The translations under genes were made by a program, and so were the position numbers. A stretch of 64,000 nucleotides of DNA. Source: Eledone cirrhosa (Eukaryota; Mollusca; Cephalopoda; Octopoda; Eledonidae). Of the stretch, positions 47,426 through 59,436 are shown piece after piece; position 1 is the stretch's first letter; the number at the start of each line of letters is the position of its first letter. Below the pieces are notes generated by a model. It saw nothing but the letters and a program-made list of their open reading frames with translations, had not been told where the DNA came from and made no database searches. The stretch covers positions 355,621,882 through 355,685,881 of the forward strand of contig OZ024742.1 in the NCBI GenBank assembly GCA_964016885.1. The letters are read 5' to 3'.

Positions 47426-48807
47426 TTCACCGTTATTCGAACTGTTTATGTTCGATATTTAAACACTCTTATCGAGGATTGGCGAATGTATGTTTACATA
47501 GCCATCTGTGGATCCGCCATCCCACTTGGCCCTTGTGTGGCATTATCACCACGCTGTATACGGACACACATAAACAAACAAACACACGGGCAGAAAGGGC
47601 CCCAAAAATGAATAAGCATAAGTTTCATTGTAATTTAGTATTCGAATGTCTGACTTAGTTTTTGTTTTTTAAGTTTTACTTTTTCCCCCCTCTTCTCTGT
47701 CCGTCCGCCTGCTTCTCTCTTCATTCTTATTTTCTTTACGTTTTTGGGGTTTCTTTTTTTGTTTTTGTTTTTCTCTGTTTTTCTCGTTTTTTACTGTTGT
47801 TGCTGTGCTGCTTTTGTGGTTTGTTTTTTCTTTTTTCTTTTGAGTCTATCTATATATTTTGATGCCTTCCTCTTTGTTAGTAGTAGGAATTATATAATGT
47901 GGAAGTGGTAGCCAGCAGAGACTAGCGGCGTTGGCGATACTGAGACAGTGGTGGCGGTGATGTCGATACCGAGGCAGTGGTGGCGGTGATGCGACCGTAT
48001 TACTGTAGTGATGGTGCTGTAGCGGTGGCAGCAGCAGTGGAGGAGTCAGGGGGTGGTGGCGGCGGTGATGGGATAGTGGTGGTAATGATGGCCGTAGTGA
48101 GCGGTGGCGGTGAAGGTGAAAATGCTGTTGTGTTTAGTGTACACAGATGATGGGGTGGGCGGTGTATCTAGTTTCTGGTGTTGGTGAGTTTCGCTGTCCT
48201 ATATAGTGTAGCCAGAGGAGAGGAGGGGGGGGGGGGTTCTTCTTCTTCCATTTATAGCCATTTTATTTTTTTTTTTGGATATACAGTGTACAATACAAAG
48301 TTGAATATTTGAATATTTGAGCCGTATTACTGTAGTGATGGTGCTGTAGCGGTGGCAGCAGCAGTGAAGGAGTCAAGGGGTGGTGGCGGCGGTGATGGGA
48401 TAGTGGTGGTAATGATGGCCGTAGTGAGCGGTGGCGGTGAAGGTGAAAATGCTGTTGTGTTTAGTGTACACAGATGATGGGGTGGGCGGTGTATCTAGTT
48501 TTTGGTGTTGGTGAGTTTAGCTGTCCTATATAGTGTAGCCAGAGGAGAGGAGGGGGGGGGGGGTTCTTCTTCTTCCATTTATAGCCATTTTTTTTTGGAT
48601 ATACAGTGTACAATACAAAGTTGAATATTTGAATATTTGAGCCTTATAACAATATATTTTGGGTCCGAATTTTTTGGGGCTCAAGCCGGGTGCTTTACGT
48701 AGCATTTGTACTAAGAGTTGTTATTTCACAAATGATTTAAATATGTTAAAAATTCAAAACTTACGGGAGCGATTTCATGACCTCCGTCACCTCGTGCGTC
48801 TTCTTCC

Positions 48808-48808
<1 letters not shown>
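47426..48808 (-). promoter_or_regulatory. 5' UTR of Ra3 with tandem 320-bp duplication
   Basis: 1.38-kb leader. 47995-48321 and 48322-48641 are two tandem copies (over 95% identical by eye) of a block with GTATTACTGTAGTGATGGTG, a GTG/GCG-rich part, GTTTAGTGTACACAGATGAT, a G run and GAATATTTGAATATTTGAG. Ra2 has the block once. Tandem promoter units in a LINE 5' UTR recall the monomers of mouse L1 (analogy only). The element start is GGAAGAAGACGCACGAGG at 48808. Confidence 0.6.

Positions 48809-48853
<45 letters not shown>
48809..48853. repeat. (TTA)n between Ra3 and Ra4
   Basis: About 14 units followed by a T run, between the Ra3 5' end and the Ra4 3' end. Confidence 0.95.
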
Positions 48854-48859
48854 TTTTTT

Positions 48860-51680
48860 TTTTAAGTCTCAGTTATTGATGTTAGTTAACTGGAAAGTTT
48901 GTTGTAATCAGGACGTATCGGAGGGTTCTTGCTGTTCCCAGGAAGCATGCCATTTGGAGCGTTCCAAAAAGCGCGAAGGGGCCAATTTTCTTTAAACATC
49001 CCTGGAAACTTTTTGAGATAGTCCCTAGTGCGCCTATGACAATCGGGATCACACTGACATCATGGCGGTTCCAAATCCGGTTAATTTTCTCCCTCTCCTT
49101 CTCTTGCACTCTCGTGTCGAATGGGCAGGCCACATCCACAATCAGGCACGATCTTTTTTCTTTGTCCAAAACCACCAGGTCAGGTCTAGCGTGTTCCAGT
49201 TTCTTTCCGTCTGTATCCTAAAATCCTACAGCACCTTCACCTGATCGTCTTCTATCACTGCCTCTGGCTTATGCTCATACCACTTCTCAGGATGTGGTAA
49301 ATTGTTTTCTTTGCATAGGTGCCAGTGGATCACCCTGCCCATCACATCATGTCTCCAGCCCTTATACTGAGTCTGGGCTAGGTGTTTACACTCGGATACA
49401 ATGTGAGCCACAGTCTCCTCTCTCTCTCTCCACAGATCGTGCACAGTGGCTAGCCTCCTCCTTGTAAATGTGGTGTTTTAACCCCTTCGTTTTGAGGGCC
49501 TGCTCCTGCGCAGCCATTAATATTCCTTCTGTAGCCGTTTTAAGGTCTCCTCTTCTCAACCAGTTCCATGTCTGTGGATCTCTAAATTCAGTTTTCTCAA
49601 AGAAGGTACTATGAAGGGATTTTTTCTGAAGGCTGCTCTTTCTCCTTGATGTTATTTCCTCCTTGGACATCCCCTGGCCTATTATCCCTTCCTTCAGTAC
49701 AGTTCTGATCATTGGCTCCTTACTATCAGTCACGTATTTGTGTAGGTTGTTTTTCTCCATCTGAACACAGTCCTCTATGCTGATAAGACCTCTTCCACCT
49801 TCAGATCTCCTTAAGTAGAGTCTATCGACATCACTCCTCTTGTGGAACATATTGTAGATAGTCAATAGCTTCCTAGTCTTCCTATCCATTTCTTTTTGTT
49901 CAGCAACATTCCATTTCAGAATTCCCGCACTGTACCTAATAATAGACACAGCTCGGGAATTTACTGCACGTATGGCATTCCTACTGTTCAGATGTGACTT
50001 TAATACGCTCCTTACTCTCCGAAGGTATTCCGTTCTTATCAATTCCTTCATTTTTTTGTTCTTGATGTCATCAGCTTCCAGAACGCCCAAATACTTATAT
50101 CCTTCCTCAGAGTCAATTTCCTTTATCATCTCACCTGTTGGTATCTGGATTCCGTTACTTCTGCTCAACTTACCCCTCCTCACCACAATGACTCCACACT
50201 TACTAATACCAAATTGCATACATATATCATTGCTGAAAATACGGACAGTGTCAACAAGCACATCCAACTCCTTCTCAATTTTCCCGAAGAGCTTAAGATC
50301 GTCCATGAAGAGGAGGTGATTGATGGTAAGCCCTCCCTTTCCCAACCTGTATCCTGCTCTCACTTTTCGCAGTACACTGGTCAGGTGCATCAGGGAAAGG
50401 ACAAACATCAGAGGGGACAGACTATCTCCCTGAAAGATACCTCTCTTGATCTTCACGCTTCCCAAGGATTCTCCAGTTGATGTTAACTCTCTTTCCCAGG
50501 ACTTCATACTTTTGCCCAACAACTGTCTGATGTTATCTGCCACCTTGAAGACCTCCAGGCTTTTGGTGATCCAAGAATGAGGCACCATGTGAAATTGTTT
50601 TTTGTAGTCTATCCATCCCATGGCAAGACCAGTGTGTCTCCTCTCACAATTCCTCATTACCATCTTATCAATAAGTAACTGGTCCTTTGTACCATGTGAC
50701 TTCTTTCGGCATCCTTCCTGTTCGTCCGGTAACAAGTTGTTTGTGTGGAGGTGATGGTAGATATCCTCAGACATAATGCTTGTCAACAGTTTCCACATTA
50801 CGGACAGACATGTGATATGTCAATAGTTGGTAACATCATTACCCTTGATTCGGTCTTTCATTTTCAGAACTCTGGTACCTTTTGTCAACCACTCTGGTAC
50901 CTCACCTGACATCAAGCAGTAATTGAACATGGTTGTCATTTTCGGGTGGAGGAATGTTATGTTTTTAATCCAATACCCCTGCACACCATCTGGGCCAGGT
51001 GATTTCCAGTTGGTTAGTTTTTTGGCCTGCCCCTTAAGAGTTTCAACTGTGATACTCAAATCAGTTTGTTGGTGTGCCTGTTCACTGAACTCCTTCTGTA
51101 CTGTCTCAATCCACACTGCCTGGTCATTATGTTTAACCTCCTGCTTCCATATTCCTCTCCAGAATGTTTTAGTTTGTTCCGCCTCAGGGATCAAGTCGTT
51201 GCCTCTTTCTTTCCCTTCAAGCTGTCCAAACAGCATCTTCTGGTTGTTGTCGAACATGCGGTTCTGTCTATACTGGCTGACTCTGTTCTCGTATCGCCTG
51301 ATTTTTGCCCTCTTTGCTAAAATGCGTTGCTTCAGTTCCTCTATGATAATATTTAGCTTTTTCCTCCTAGTGTTGTACTTTATTTCCAGTCTATTTTTAG
51401 TGTCTATGTTTGTTAGTGTCCCATTCAGTAGTGACTCAAGCTTTCCTATGTCATTTCTCATTTCCCTTATTTGACCACTCAGTCGTTTCTTCCACCAAGG
51501 TTCTGCTCTTTCTTGTCTGTTGTTTCCTCTCGCTTTTATACCAAGTAGTTTCCTCACCGTATTTGCTGTTGCTTTGAGGATATTGTTGCACTGGTGAAGG
51601 CTCCTCGCCTCAAGGTATGGGATGACTTTGTTTACCTGAGCTGTTGTTTCTTTTAACTTTTTCCTGTCTACAAATCTTAG

Positions 51681-51681
<1 letters not shown>
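48860..51681 (-). mobile_element. Ra4: R4-a element, 5' truncated
   Basis: - strand R4-a copy with its 3' end at about 48860 and an abrupt 5' end at 51681 (TACAAATCTTAGG) against (TTA)n; the SANT region and leader are absent, as expected from incomplete reverse transcription. It is more diverged from Ra3 than Ra1 is and has many breaks. Confidence 0.85.
48882..51681 (-). pseudogene. R4-a polyprotein of Ra4, broken
   Basis: From the 5' side: basic linker (RRKKLNIIIEELKQRILAKR), RT start WKSPGPDGVQGYWIKNI, then TGA at 50820-50822 in place of the Arg of NYRPITCL. The RT is then open from 50798: GWIDYKKQFHMVPHSW (Ala-Phe-Asp of the A box altered to Gln-Phe-His, so a conserved second Asp is lost), [38 protein letters not shown] missing G near 49449 breaks the frame at the CCHC motif. 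The RLE part has a further short deletion joining EREKIN to RIWN and ends at 48882. Not functional. Confidence 0.8.

Positions 51682-51755
<74 letters not shown>
51682..51755. repeat. (TTA)n between Ra4 and T4
   Basis: About 24 perfect units: left side the truncated 5' end of Ra4, right side the exact 5' end of T4 (GGCAACCTACGTAGT). Confidence 0.95.
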
Positions 51756-51965
51756 GGCAACCTACGTAGTAAATCGTATCATCGTGAGCTCCGCAAAGGT
51801 TTGTTATTTCCGTTTGTTAAAAATTGCTTTTTGTGGAAAATTTTTATTGTTAACTATATATAAGCGCACATACATTGTTTTCCGAAAAGGACACCTAAAA
51901 AGATTGGGGCCTTGTGCCCAAAATTTCATCTTTTACGATTATCAAATATTTTCTTTGAAAAAAAA

Positions 51966-53942
51966 ATGGGTAATACACCTCTGCACCGAGCAGCTGAGAG
52001 CCTTCCTCACAAATTAACAACTCACACCGACACCACCATTATAAATGTTACTACTTTTGCCAAAACTAAAAAAAATATAAGCAGTAGCAATATTTTAAAT
52101 TTGTCTCAGGCAGACATTCATTTCCCGCCATTACCAATGACTGCAGGTGTTAAAGCCGCCACCACCACCACCACCGCGACAACCACCACCCCCACCACCA
52201 CCGCGACAACAGAAACAAAAGGAAAAAAATAAATCAACTGGTGATGTCGAAATGCTTTCAACCAAAATGGACTCATCCACACCGAATACCACTGACGTCA
52301 CCACCACCACAACTGAAACTAAAATGAATAATGACAAAAATAACGATAGCAACAACAGCAACAATGACATTAAAAAAACCACCCTGTCTTTTGCCAGAGT
52401 AGCAAAACAGTGCGAAGCATTTACGGTAACTCAGGAGGAATTAGAAAATGCCAAAAAAAATGGTAAAGAAAGATGGGTACAGGGTCAGCCCCCCCCCCCC
52501 CCCCCACACACACACCTAATAAAATGGAGCATCGGCGCCTATGCACCGTGTCGTATCGAACACTTAATGTAAAATCGCGCCGAGTGGAACGGGCATCCGA
52601 GTCCCAAATCCAAAAAGCTTTGGGACATGTGTGGGCAAGAAAAACCCACATCAGACGTGGACAGAAGTATGGAACCGTGGACGTATTCTTTGAAACACCA
52701 GAGGAGGCTAGAGAACACTCCATGGCCCCATTAAGAAGTGACAACTTCACACTCGTCCCAAGCTATTGTGGCCAGAGACTCGTAAAGATCAGGGTGACCC
52801 ACGTTCCACCGGCCATCGAAATTCCCTGGCTAATAGCGGCCGTCATCGCCGGCATCGTAGCCAACACAAAGATAATAGCAATAGCAAAAGAAAAGTAGAG
52901 AACTGGTCCGGATCTGGGATGGAGCTCCTGATCCAAGCGGACCAAAAAAGCATTGAGGAGATCCCAGAGGTAATAGACCTCACTGACGGCAGCCACCTCA
53001 CCGTAATTGTTGAGGGCAGTAGGCCTAGGTGTGTCGTTTGTGGTGAAGGAACCCACCTAAGGGCTTTCTGCCCTCACGCTAAAAGGTTGAGGCCACCTCT
53101 CCTACCCACCCCAGTGACTCAAAAATCAACACCACCAGTTGTAGAGATGGCAGCAACAACTGTAGCAGCAAAAACAGAAGCAACTATAACAGCAACAACC
53201 CCAGCAACAGTAGCAAAACCAACACCACCTCCACCCTACGCTTCAGAACTAGCACCAGCACCTACACCATCCACCACGCCACAACCAAACCTAACGCCTG
53301 TGGGTGATTTTCCACTCCCCGACCTATCACAACTGGAGACAGATTGTGACGACGAGGAGTGGGAAACGGTATCAGTAAAAAAAAAGAAACCAAAAAAGAA
53401 AAAATTCTCTTCCTTCCCCCTCCAAAAACCAAATACAGAGGGAAACAAATAAATTAACAAACAAAAAAGTTAGGACAGATATGCCACCTCCCACACCAGT
53501 ATCACCAACCCTATCACCCCAAACACCAACACCATCACCATCATAAACCCCAACACCACCATCACCTACATCACAAAAGTCACCAAAATGCGAAACAGAA
53601 ACAAACCCACAACAAACGCAAACAAAACAAAAGAACCAAAACGATACACACTACACAACATTAAATTTGAACAACAACCAATTATTACACTACATCCAAC
53701 ACAACACCAGCATCACAGAAAAAGACTACACAACACCCCAAACATTCACACCACCTCCCCACATACAAATCACTCGCATCACACAGAAAACGTACATGAC
53801 GCTAAAACAAAAATTCCCCAAAGACAACGGAGACTTGCGACAAGCACTCTCCAGGAGGATTTATAAGGACATCCTTCTTGATGAGGCCACAAGCAGTGAA
53901 AAGGATGGAAAAACCGTCCTTCCTCTACGAGAAGTAAGGTAA
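51966..53942 (+). pseudogene. Tx1-like ORF1 of T4, several frameshifts
   Basis: Same plan as in T3: start MGNTPLHRAAESLPHK, Thr-rich tract, RRM-like core (GTVDVFFETPEEAREHSM), knuckle C-V-V-C-G-E-G-T-H-L-R-A-F-C near 53032-53073, Pro/Thr linker, DDEEWETVSV, Lys-rich run, and a C-terminal block ending LREVR-TAA at 53942. Shifts occur in an A run near 52225, in AAAAAAAA near 52457 before a C run of about 15, near 52895, and in the Lys run. Codons that are stops in T3 (19776, 20757) are sense here (AGA, TTA), which shows those T3 stops are mutations. Confidence 0.8.
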
Positions 53943-53976
53943 GTGGTGTTTCCCATCTTTTCCACTCCATTTCAAC

Positions 53977-56900
53977 ATGACCTCATTCAGAATAGGCAGC
54001 ATAAATGCGCGTGGCTTGGGGTCGTCATGGAAGTAGGGCCACCTGCTCAACGACCTCAGGTCACTAAACATAGATGTAGTGGCCATCAGCGAGACCAGAA
54101 TCTCCGAAGCACGGGCCTTCGCACCGATCTTTGGCGGCTACGATGTGTACGCATCTCCCAGCCGTGCGGGATCGGGGGTGGATTTGCTGTTCTTTTTCGG
54201 AGAGGTTTGGATCTTGCCATACGGGCCATCTTCCTGGACCCAGAAGGTAAGTTGTTGGTGCTGGACGTGACCAACGGAGACGGACAAGCTTTCAGATTAG
54301 TGGCCGCCTATGCCCCGACAGGAGCTGGGCGGCCTGATTTCTTCCGGCGTCTGGAGACCTTTCTTGGAACGTCCCGCTCTTTAGTGTTAGTGGGCGACTG
54401 GAACGGAATCTTAGATGCAAGCTGGGACTGTGTGGGATGAGTGGATAGGGGAGGAGGGTGCAAGAGTCTCACTAACCTGCTCAAGCGTTTTGAACTGTCT
54501 GACAGGTACCGATTGGATTTCCCGAATGAACCAATGTGGACTTGGACAAATCGCATAGGGTCATTCAGATCATATCTAGATAGAGTATTTTGTAGGTAAA
54601 TAGATAGGTCTACCATAGGCTGTCCACAATTCAAGATAGTCAGCTACACGGACCACAAATTCTTAATCTGTGGGCTTGACTAAGATAGGCGTCATAGACA
54701 AGGACCTGGCTACTGGAAGCTAAACGCGTCCTTACCAGCGAGCAAGGCCTACAGAGACCGGATTATCGAACTAGTTAAGCAGGCGTTGACAGGGGCCATC
54801 GTCAACAACAAGTTGTGATTTGCTCTGAAAAGAGAAATTAGAATAGAGTCCATTAGGTTTAGTAAGGCTTTAGCAATAGAGATAAATAGAGCAGAGGGAG
54901 AACCAGTTAGAAAATTAGACGAGGCGCTTAGCAAAGGCATTGCGACCGACGTGCTTGCGGCGAAATTGGCCCTTGACCAATTCTTCAATGCAAAGCACGA
55001 AGGCTGCGTTGTCAGAGCTAGGGTGCTGCTCTCAGACACGAAGGGACGAAAGCCGTTCAATGGGCCCGAGTGGCGGAGGCGCGTCGTGGCAACAAAGCCA
55101 CGATCCGGCCTTTGGTGGACCACGACGGGCGCATGCTACTCGATCCCGGGCAAATGTGTGAAGCTTTTCAGCGACACTTCGCTCAACTGTTCGGGGGCAG
55201 CGGCGGGGCGAATCGAGTGATGGACTTTAGTGTCTACCTCGACGGGCTGCCGCGCCTCTCGGCCTCTGAGGCGGAGTGTTGCGAAAGCAGATAACAGCCG
55301 CTGAAGTACGGGAGGCAATGAGTAGTTGCACAAGGGGTAAATCGCCTGGTTTGGATGGTCTGCCCTATGAACTTTACGTACAATTCCAAGACTTGTTCGG
55401 AGGCCTCTTGGCGGACGTCTACTGCAACTGGCAACAGAACGGGAGAATTCCCAGTTCTGTGAGCCGCGGGAGCGGTGGTAGTGCTGAGAAATGATCCGAA
55501 CAAGGGGGATAACATGGATAATTTCCGGCCCATAACACTGCTAAACACAGTGTTCAAGATATTGGCCAAGGTGCTAGCAAAGAGGTTGGCGCTTGTCGTT
55601 GGTGGTCTGGTGGGAGAGGCGCAGACATGCGCCATTCCCGACAGATCCATCCACGACAACCTCCACCTCATGCGATACATCGTAGAGAGGGTAGCTAGGG
55701 AAACTAGCACTGGTGGGTCCTTGATCAATTTAGATCAGTCGAAAGCTTTCGATAGGGTCGACCATCGTTACCTAGCAGCAGTCCTGAGGGCGGCTGGCTT
55801 TGGGCCCGTCTTCACAGGCTGGATCGCTGCCATGCACAGCGACATCTGCTCTGTGTTGAGAGTGAACGGTCACCTTTCGGAACCGTTCAACATCATGCGC
55901 CTGGTCCGCCAAGGATGTCCCCTCTCGTCCCTCTTGTACGTATTGACTCTCGAGCCATTACTGCACAAACTGGAGTCGTTGAGGAGCGTCCCGCGCGAAC
56001 TAGGATGCGGAAGGTCCGTGTCAGCATATGCGGACGATGTCAACGTAGTGGTGTCGAACGCCAAACAGATCGAGGCGATCGGCACTACACTAAGAGAATA
56101 CGAAGCGGTGACAGGAGCAATGATCAACCAGGAAACGTCAGTGGGCCTGCAGCTCGGCACCTGGAGAGGCAGGTTCATGCCGTCCAACAGCGCCGTCGGA
56201 CGCTGGACGGACGGACCGGTTAAATTGCTAGGGGTCTGGTTCGGTCCGGACCTCCAGACGGACAAAAACTGGGACGAGGTGACGAGCAGGGTGGCTTCTC
56301 TCACCCAGAAATGGGCGGAGTTGAAGCTATCCCTGAAAGGTAGAGCGGAGGTGGATAACGCGTACATCGCGTCTGTCATCTGCTACCGCCTGACCGTCGT
56401 ACCTTGTCCTAAGCCCCGCCTGACTGCGCTGGAGCGTTTTCTCTTTCGCTTCTTGTGGAAGGGACGCGCTCCGATGGTCAGGCGGTCTATCTGCTGTCAA
56501 CACCCGCTACGTGGAGGGCTGGGAATGCCGTGACTGATGTTGCGCAGACACACGCTCAGGCTACGACATCTCCACCTCTTCCTCGACGGTGATCAGGTGT
56601 GGTCGCCGTTTGCTAGACACGTATTTCCCCAGCTCGTTTCCTTGACGGGGCTGCAGTCCTGGGTCAAGCGAAAACCGAGAGGGAGCGCTTGGAAACTGGA
56701 ATGTCTTCAGGCACTCACACCCCTCGACCAATCGGGCAATGTGATCGGTGGAGACTCCACCTCGGCGTTCTATAGAGGATTAGTGGAGGGGAAGAGCTAC
56801 AACATACTTGGGGAAACTCTAGGCGTCGACGAAAATCAACTAGTCAATCTCTTCGGAAGAACTCTCAGGCCGGGACATATGGACAATTTCCAGAAATCTC

Positions 56901-57393
56901 TGGCCTGGCAGTGCTACCGAGGAGCCTTGCCAGTTCGGGATAAACTCCACAGGAATGGAGGTGCCATCAGTCGGGCATGTCCGAGATGCGCGCAGGGCGA
57001 CGAAACCGTCCTGCACGCACTCGTCCAGTGTCCAAGCATTGTTGACTTGTGGGTTTATGTCGAACACCTGCTGTCGCGTGTAGGACGGATCCAGCTATCT
57101 GCTGAGTCCATCGTGAGGATTGCCCCACCCTCTTCCTTTAGCCGGGAAGGGCAGGCAGTTTTTATCTGTCTGTTAGCCATTGCGAAAAGATAGTATGTTG
57201 GACACGTTTGAATGGGCTGAAGACGAGCACTTACCTCTTCGGTGATGCCCTGATTAACTTTTTCAAATTTCATTTCAAAATGAAAATCAGGGTAGAGAGG
57301 GAATTGCTCTCTTCCCAGCATTTTGTTGAAAGATGGGTGAGAGAAGCAAGTATGGCCCGAGTGAATGGGCCTACTCTGAGTATGTGTCTGTAA
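53977..57393 (+). pseudogene. Tx1-like ORF2 of T4, broken
   Basis: Begins MTSFRIGSINARGLG at 53977, but an early Gln codon is TAG (about 54031), and stops or shifts recur through the endonuclease half. From 55475 the RT is open: NFRPITLLNTVFKIL, LINLDQSKAFDRVDHRYL, VRQGCPLSSLLYVL, SAYADDVNVVVS. TGG has become TGA at 56531-56533; the frame then continues from 56537 through the CCHC motif CPRCAQGDETVLHALVQC (CX2CX8HX4C) to a shift near 57185, and the C terminus VERWVREASMARVNGP ends at 57393. This copy shows the full C-terminal layout of the family. Confidence 0.82.
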
Positions 57394-57630
57394 ATTTAAG
57401 TTGGAAAACTAGGAGAGGGCACTTTCCCTGGTGGTCAGGGTCACTGTGGCCTTTTAATGGGCTTTCTCCACAAATGTCCCCTATTGGGGAATTTTTCATT
57501 ATTTTTTTGTTAAATCCTGTTTTTTTGGTTTTTTTTTACACGCAGAAATGCCTATTTGTACCGTCCTGTATTGTCCTGTACTGTCCTCAATGTCTACTTT
57601 ATGTAAACCCTTGTGGTTAATAAAAAACGC

Positions 57631-57735
57631 ATTATTATTATTATTATTATTATTTAATTTTCTTCTTCTTCTTCTTCTTCTTCTTCTTCTTCTTCTTCTT
57701 CTTCTTCTTCTTCTTCTTCTTCTTCTTCTTCTTCG
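57631..57735. repeat. (ATT)n and (TTC)n microsatellites
   Basis: 57631-57654 is (ATT)8 at the 3' end of T4; 57660-57735 is about 25 units of TTC. The polypyrimidine-polypurine tract could adopt triplex structure (inference). Confidence 0.95.
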
Positions 57736-58070
57736 CGTACTTATTCATGAGAGAGTCGTGGAGGCAGTGTATTCAAACACCCCCTCCAGCGGGTCCTGCC
57801 AGAAGCATCCATCTCCATCTGATCTGCCTGGGCCTCCTGTCGATCGATTTTTCCCGTAAAATCTCTTCAGCGTTTCTTTCCTGAGACAATCTAAGCACAT
57901 ATCCATTATATCGGAGCTCTGATCTCTCAATTCGTGGAAATAGCGTCATTACCTGGAGTTACTCTCTCATCTACGATCTGCGGTCTCTCTCGGATAACGT
58001 TACTCCAAATACCTTTCGGTAGAACCCATTTCGGCCGCTTGAGTTCACGATCGTATTTTTTCTCCAGTCT
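57736..58070 (-). pseudogene. Possible C-terminal remnant of another LINE
   Basis: On the - strand, in one frame, the peptide YNGYVLRLSQERNAEEILRE is followed by KSIDRRPRQIRWRWM. This resembles the RWYGHVLR-type C-terminal region, ending in a GRPK-like part, of many RTE/CR1-type retrotransposons. The alternative frame gives RDQSSDIMDMCLDCLRKETL, which I do not recognise. Stops are present further 5'. No RT domain follows in the window. Confidence 0.35.
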
Positions 58071-58179
58071 CTACTTACACCGGTCAATATTTGTTATAGT
58101 TTCTTTGATTATAATTTACTTTTTCTGTTCCAGTACTTTTGTAAATAACCCTTTAAATACCTGTGAAATATTGGATCCC

Positions 58180-58545
58180 TTAATTTCAAAAATTCTTATT
58201 AATAACTGCATTTTTTCTTCCCAGGGACTAAGTTGAACAATATACATCAATTAATCATTCCAAGAGAATATATTGATCAGCCTATGGAGAAGTAATGCTA
58301 GAGTTGTGAAATATTGCATGCATTAACTTTAAATATTCTTATTAATAACTGCATTGTTTCCTTTCAAGGACTATGAAGAAAAATTAAGCTCATTTTGTCA
58401 TTCCACGAGAGTACCGTGGTCAGCCTATACAGCATGTATAGTCTATTTCAACTCTTATTAGTAACTATTATTTCTTTCAAGGGACTATGTTGAAAAATAA
58501 ACCTCATTTGTTCATTCCATGAGAGTATATTGATCAACCTATGAA
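58180..58545. repeat. Diverged tandem repeat, three units of about 105-125 bp
   Basis: Three related blocks, each with CTTATTAATAACTGCATT (third: CTTATTAGTAACTATTATT), CAAGGGACTATGTTGAA or similar, and TCATTCCACGAGAGTAC or TCATTCCATGAGAGTATA, then a GATCAGCCTATG-like end. They are about 70-80% alike by eye. No function recognised. Confidence 0.6.
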
Positions 58546-59008
58546 CTTTCCTGCCTATCTGTATGATAGTTAATTAAGAAATAACTTTATCGGACATTTC
58601 GGCTACTTGGCGCACTTCCTAATATATATATCTTAATTAACTACTAACACGAGCGCTAATTATATGCAAATGAGTACGTCCATTTAAGTATTGTAATAGG
58701 AGTGAATGGGTATATAAGCCCATCAAATACGTGTCTAACCCACTTTCTCTGAACCTTGCTGGCCCTTTTCTTAAATTAGAAACCAATATTTATTGGCGAT
58801 AAAACAATGTCACCATAAATAATTATTTTAATCATTACATTTATTTCATTTTTCATCAATCTGGAAATATTTTTATCGCAATATCTGATGTGAGCATGAA
58901 GTTCTAAAGTGTTTGCATTGCGATAAAATATGCTATTAATACAGCGTTCACTATTATCTGTCATGACTAATTACTACAGATAATTATTAATACCAATATG
59001 TTGTTATA
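58546..59008. other. Unassigned AT-rich sequence
   Basis: No ORF, RNA or repeat end recognised. Confidence 0.4.
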
Positions 59009-59335
59009 GCTCGTTTATTTATATAGTTATATTATATCATGTAATGTTACACTAGCTGTAGTCTCTAGATATATTTTCATTCGGTGACATATTGTAACAT
59101 TAGTATGCCCAATATAGAAATTTCTATACTGGATATGAAGTCTCAAGTCCGATCTGTCATCGTAAGCTTTGGTGAGAAGATTTTTAATGTTCGTGTTTTT
59201 GTAATACGTTATTAATACTAATATAGACTTAGCTATGACGTATGCTTTGCTCTGTATGATATGTTTTTATATCTACTAAATCGTTCCTAAAATGATGATT
59301 GGTGAAATTCAGATTATGTATTTCTATATTATTAA
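59009..59335 (-). repeat. Dispersed repeat, probably 3' part of a Penelope-like element
   Basis: Matches 29183-29508. It follows, in - orientation, about 100 bases after the C-terminal coding end of the Penelope-like remnant, which suggests that it is that element's 3' UTR or LTR-like end (inference). Confidence 0.5.
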
Positions 59336-59436
59336 TTTGTCATCAGGGTATGGTGTCTGATCCCTTGAACCCGTTTTGACGCTCTGGTCGGCGCGTACAC
59401 CAACGCATGCCGTTAGCCAGGGCTTCCCGGTGGATT

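Larger units (their letters stand above)
43989..48808 (-). mobile_element. Ra3: full-length R4-a retrotransposon with intact ORF
   Basis: 4.8-kb element on the - strand, flanked on both sides by (TTA)n. 3' UTR 43989-44062, ORF 44063-47425, 5' UTR 47426-48808, in which a 320-base block is tandemly doubled. It is the only long uninterrupted retroelement frame in the window and thus the most likely candidate for recent or present activity. Confidence 0.9.
51756..57630 (+). mobile_element. T4: full-length Tx1-like non-LTR retrotransposon
   Basis: A 5.9-kb element with both ends and (ATT)n on each side. 5' UTR 51756-51965, ORF1 51966-53942, ORF2 53977-57393, 3' UTR 57394-57630 ending GTGGTTAATAAAAAACGC. 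More decayed than T3, but it keeps the C-terminal zinc motif that T3 has lost. Confidence 0.9.
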
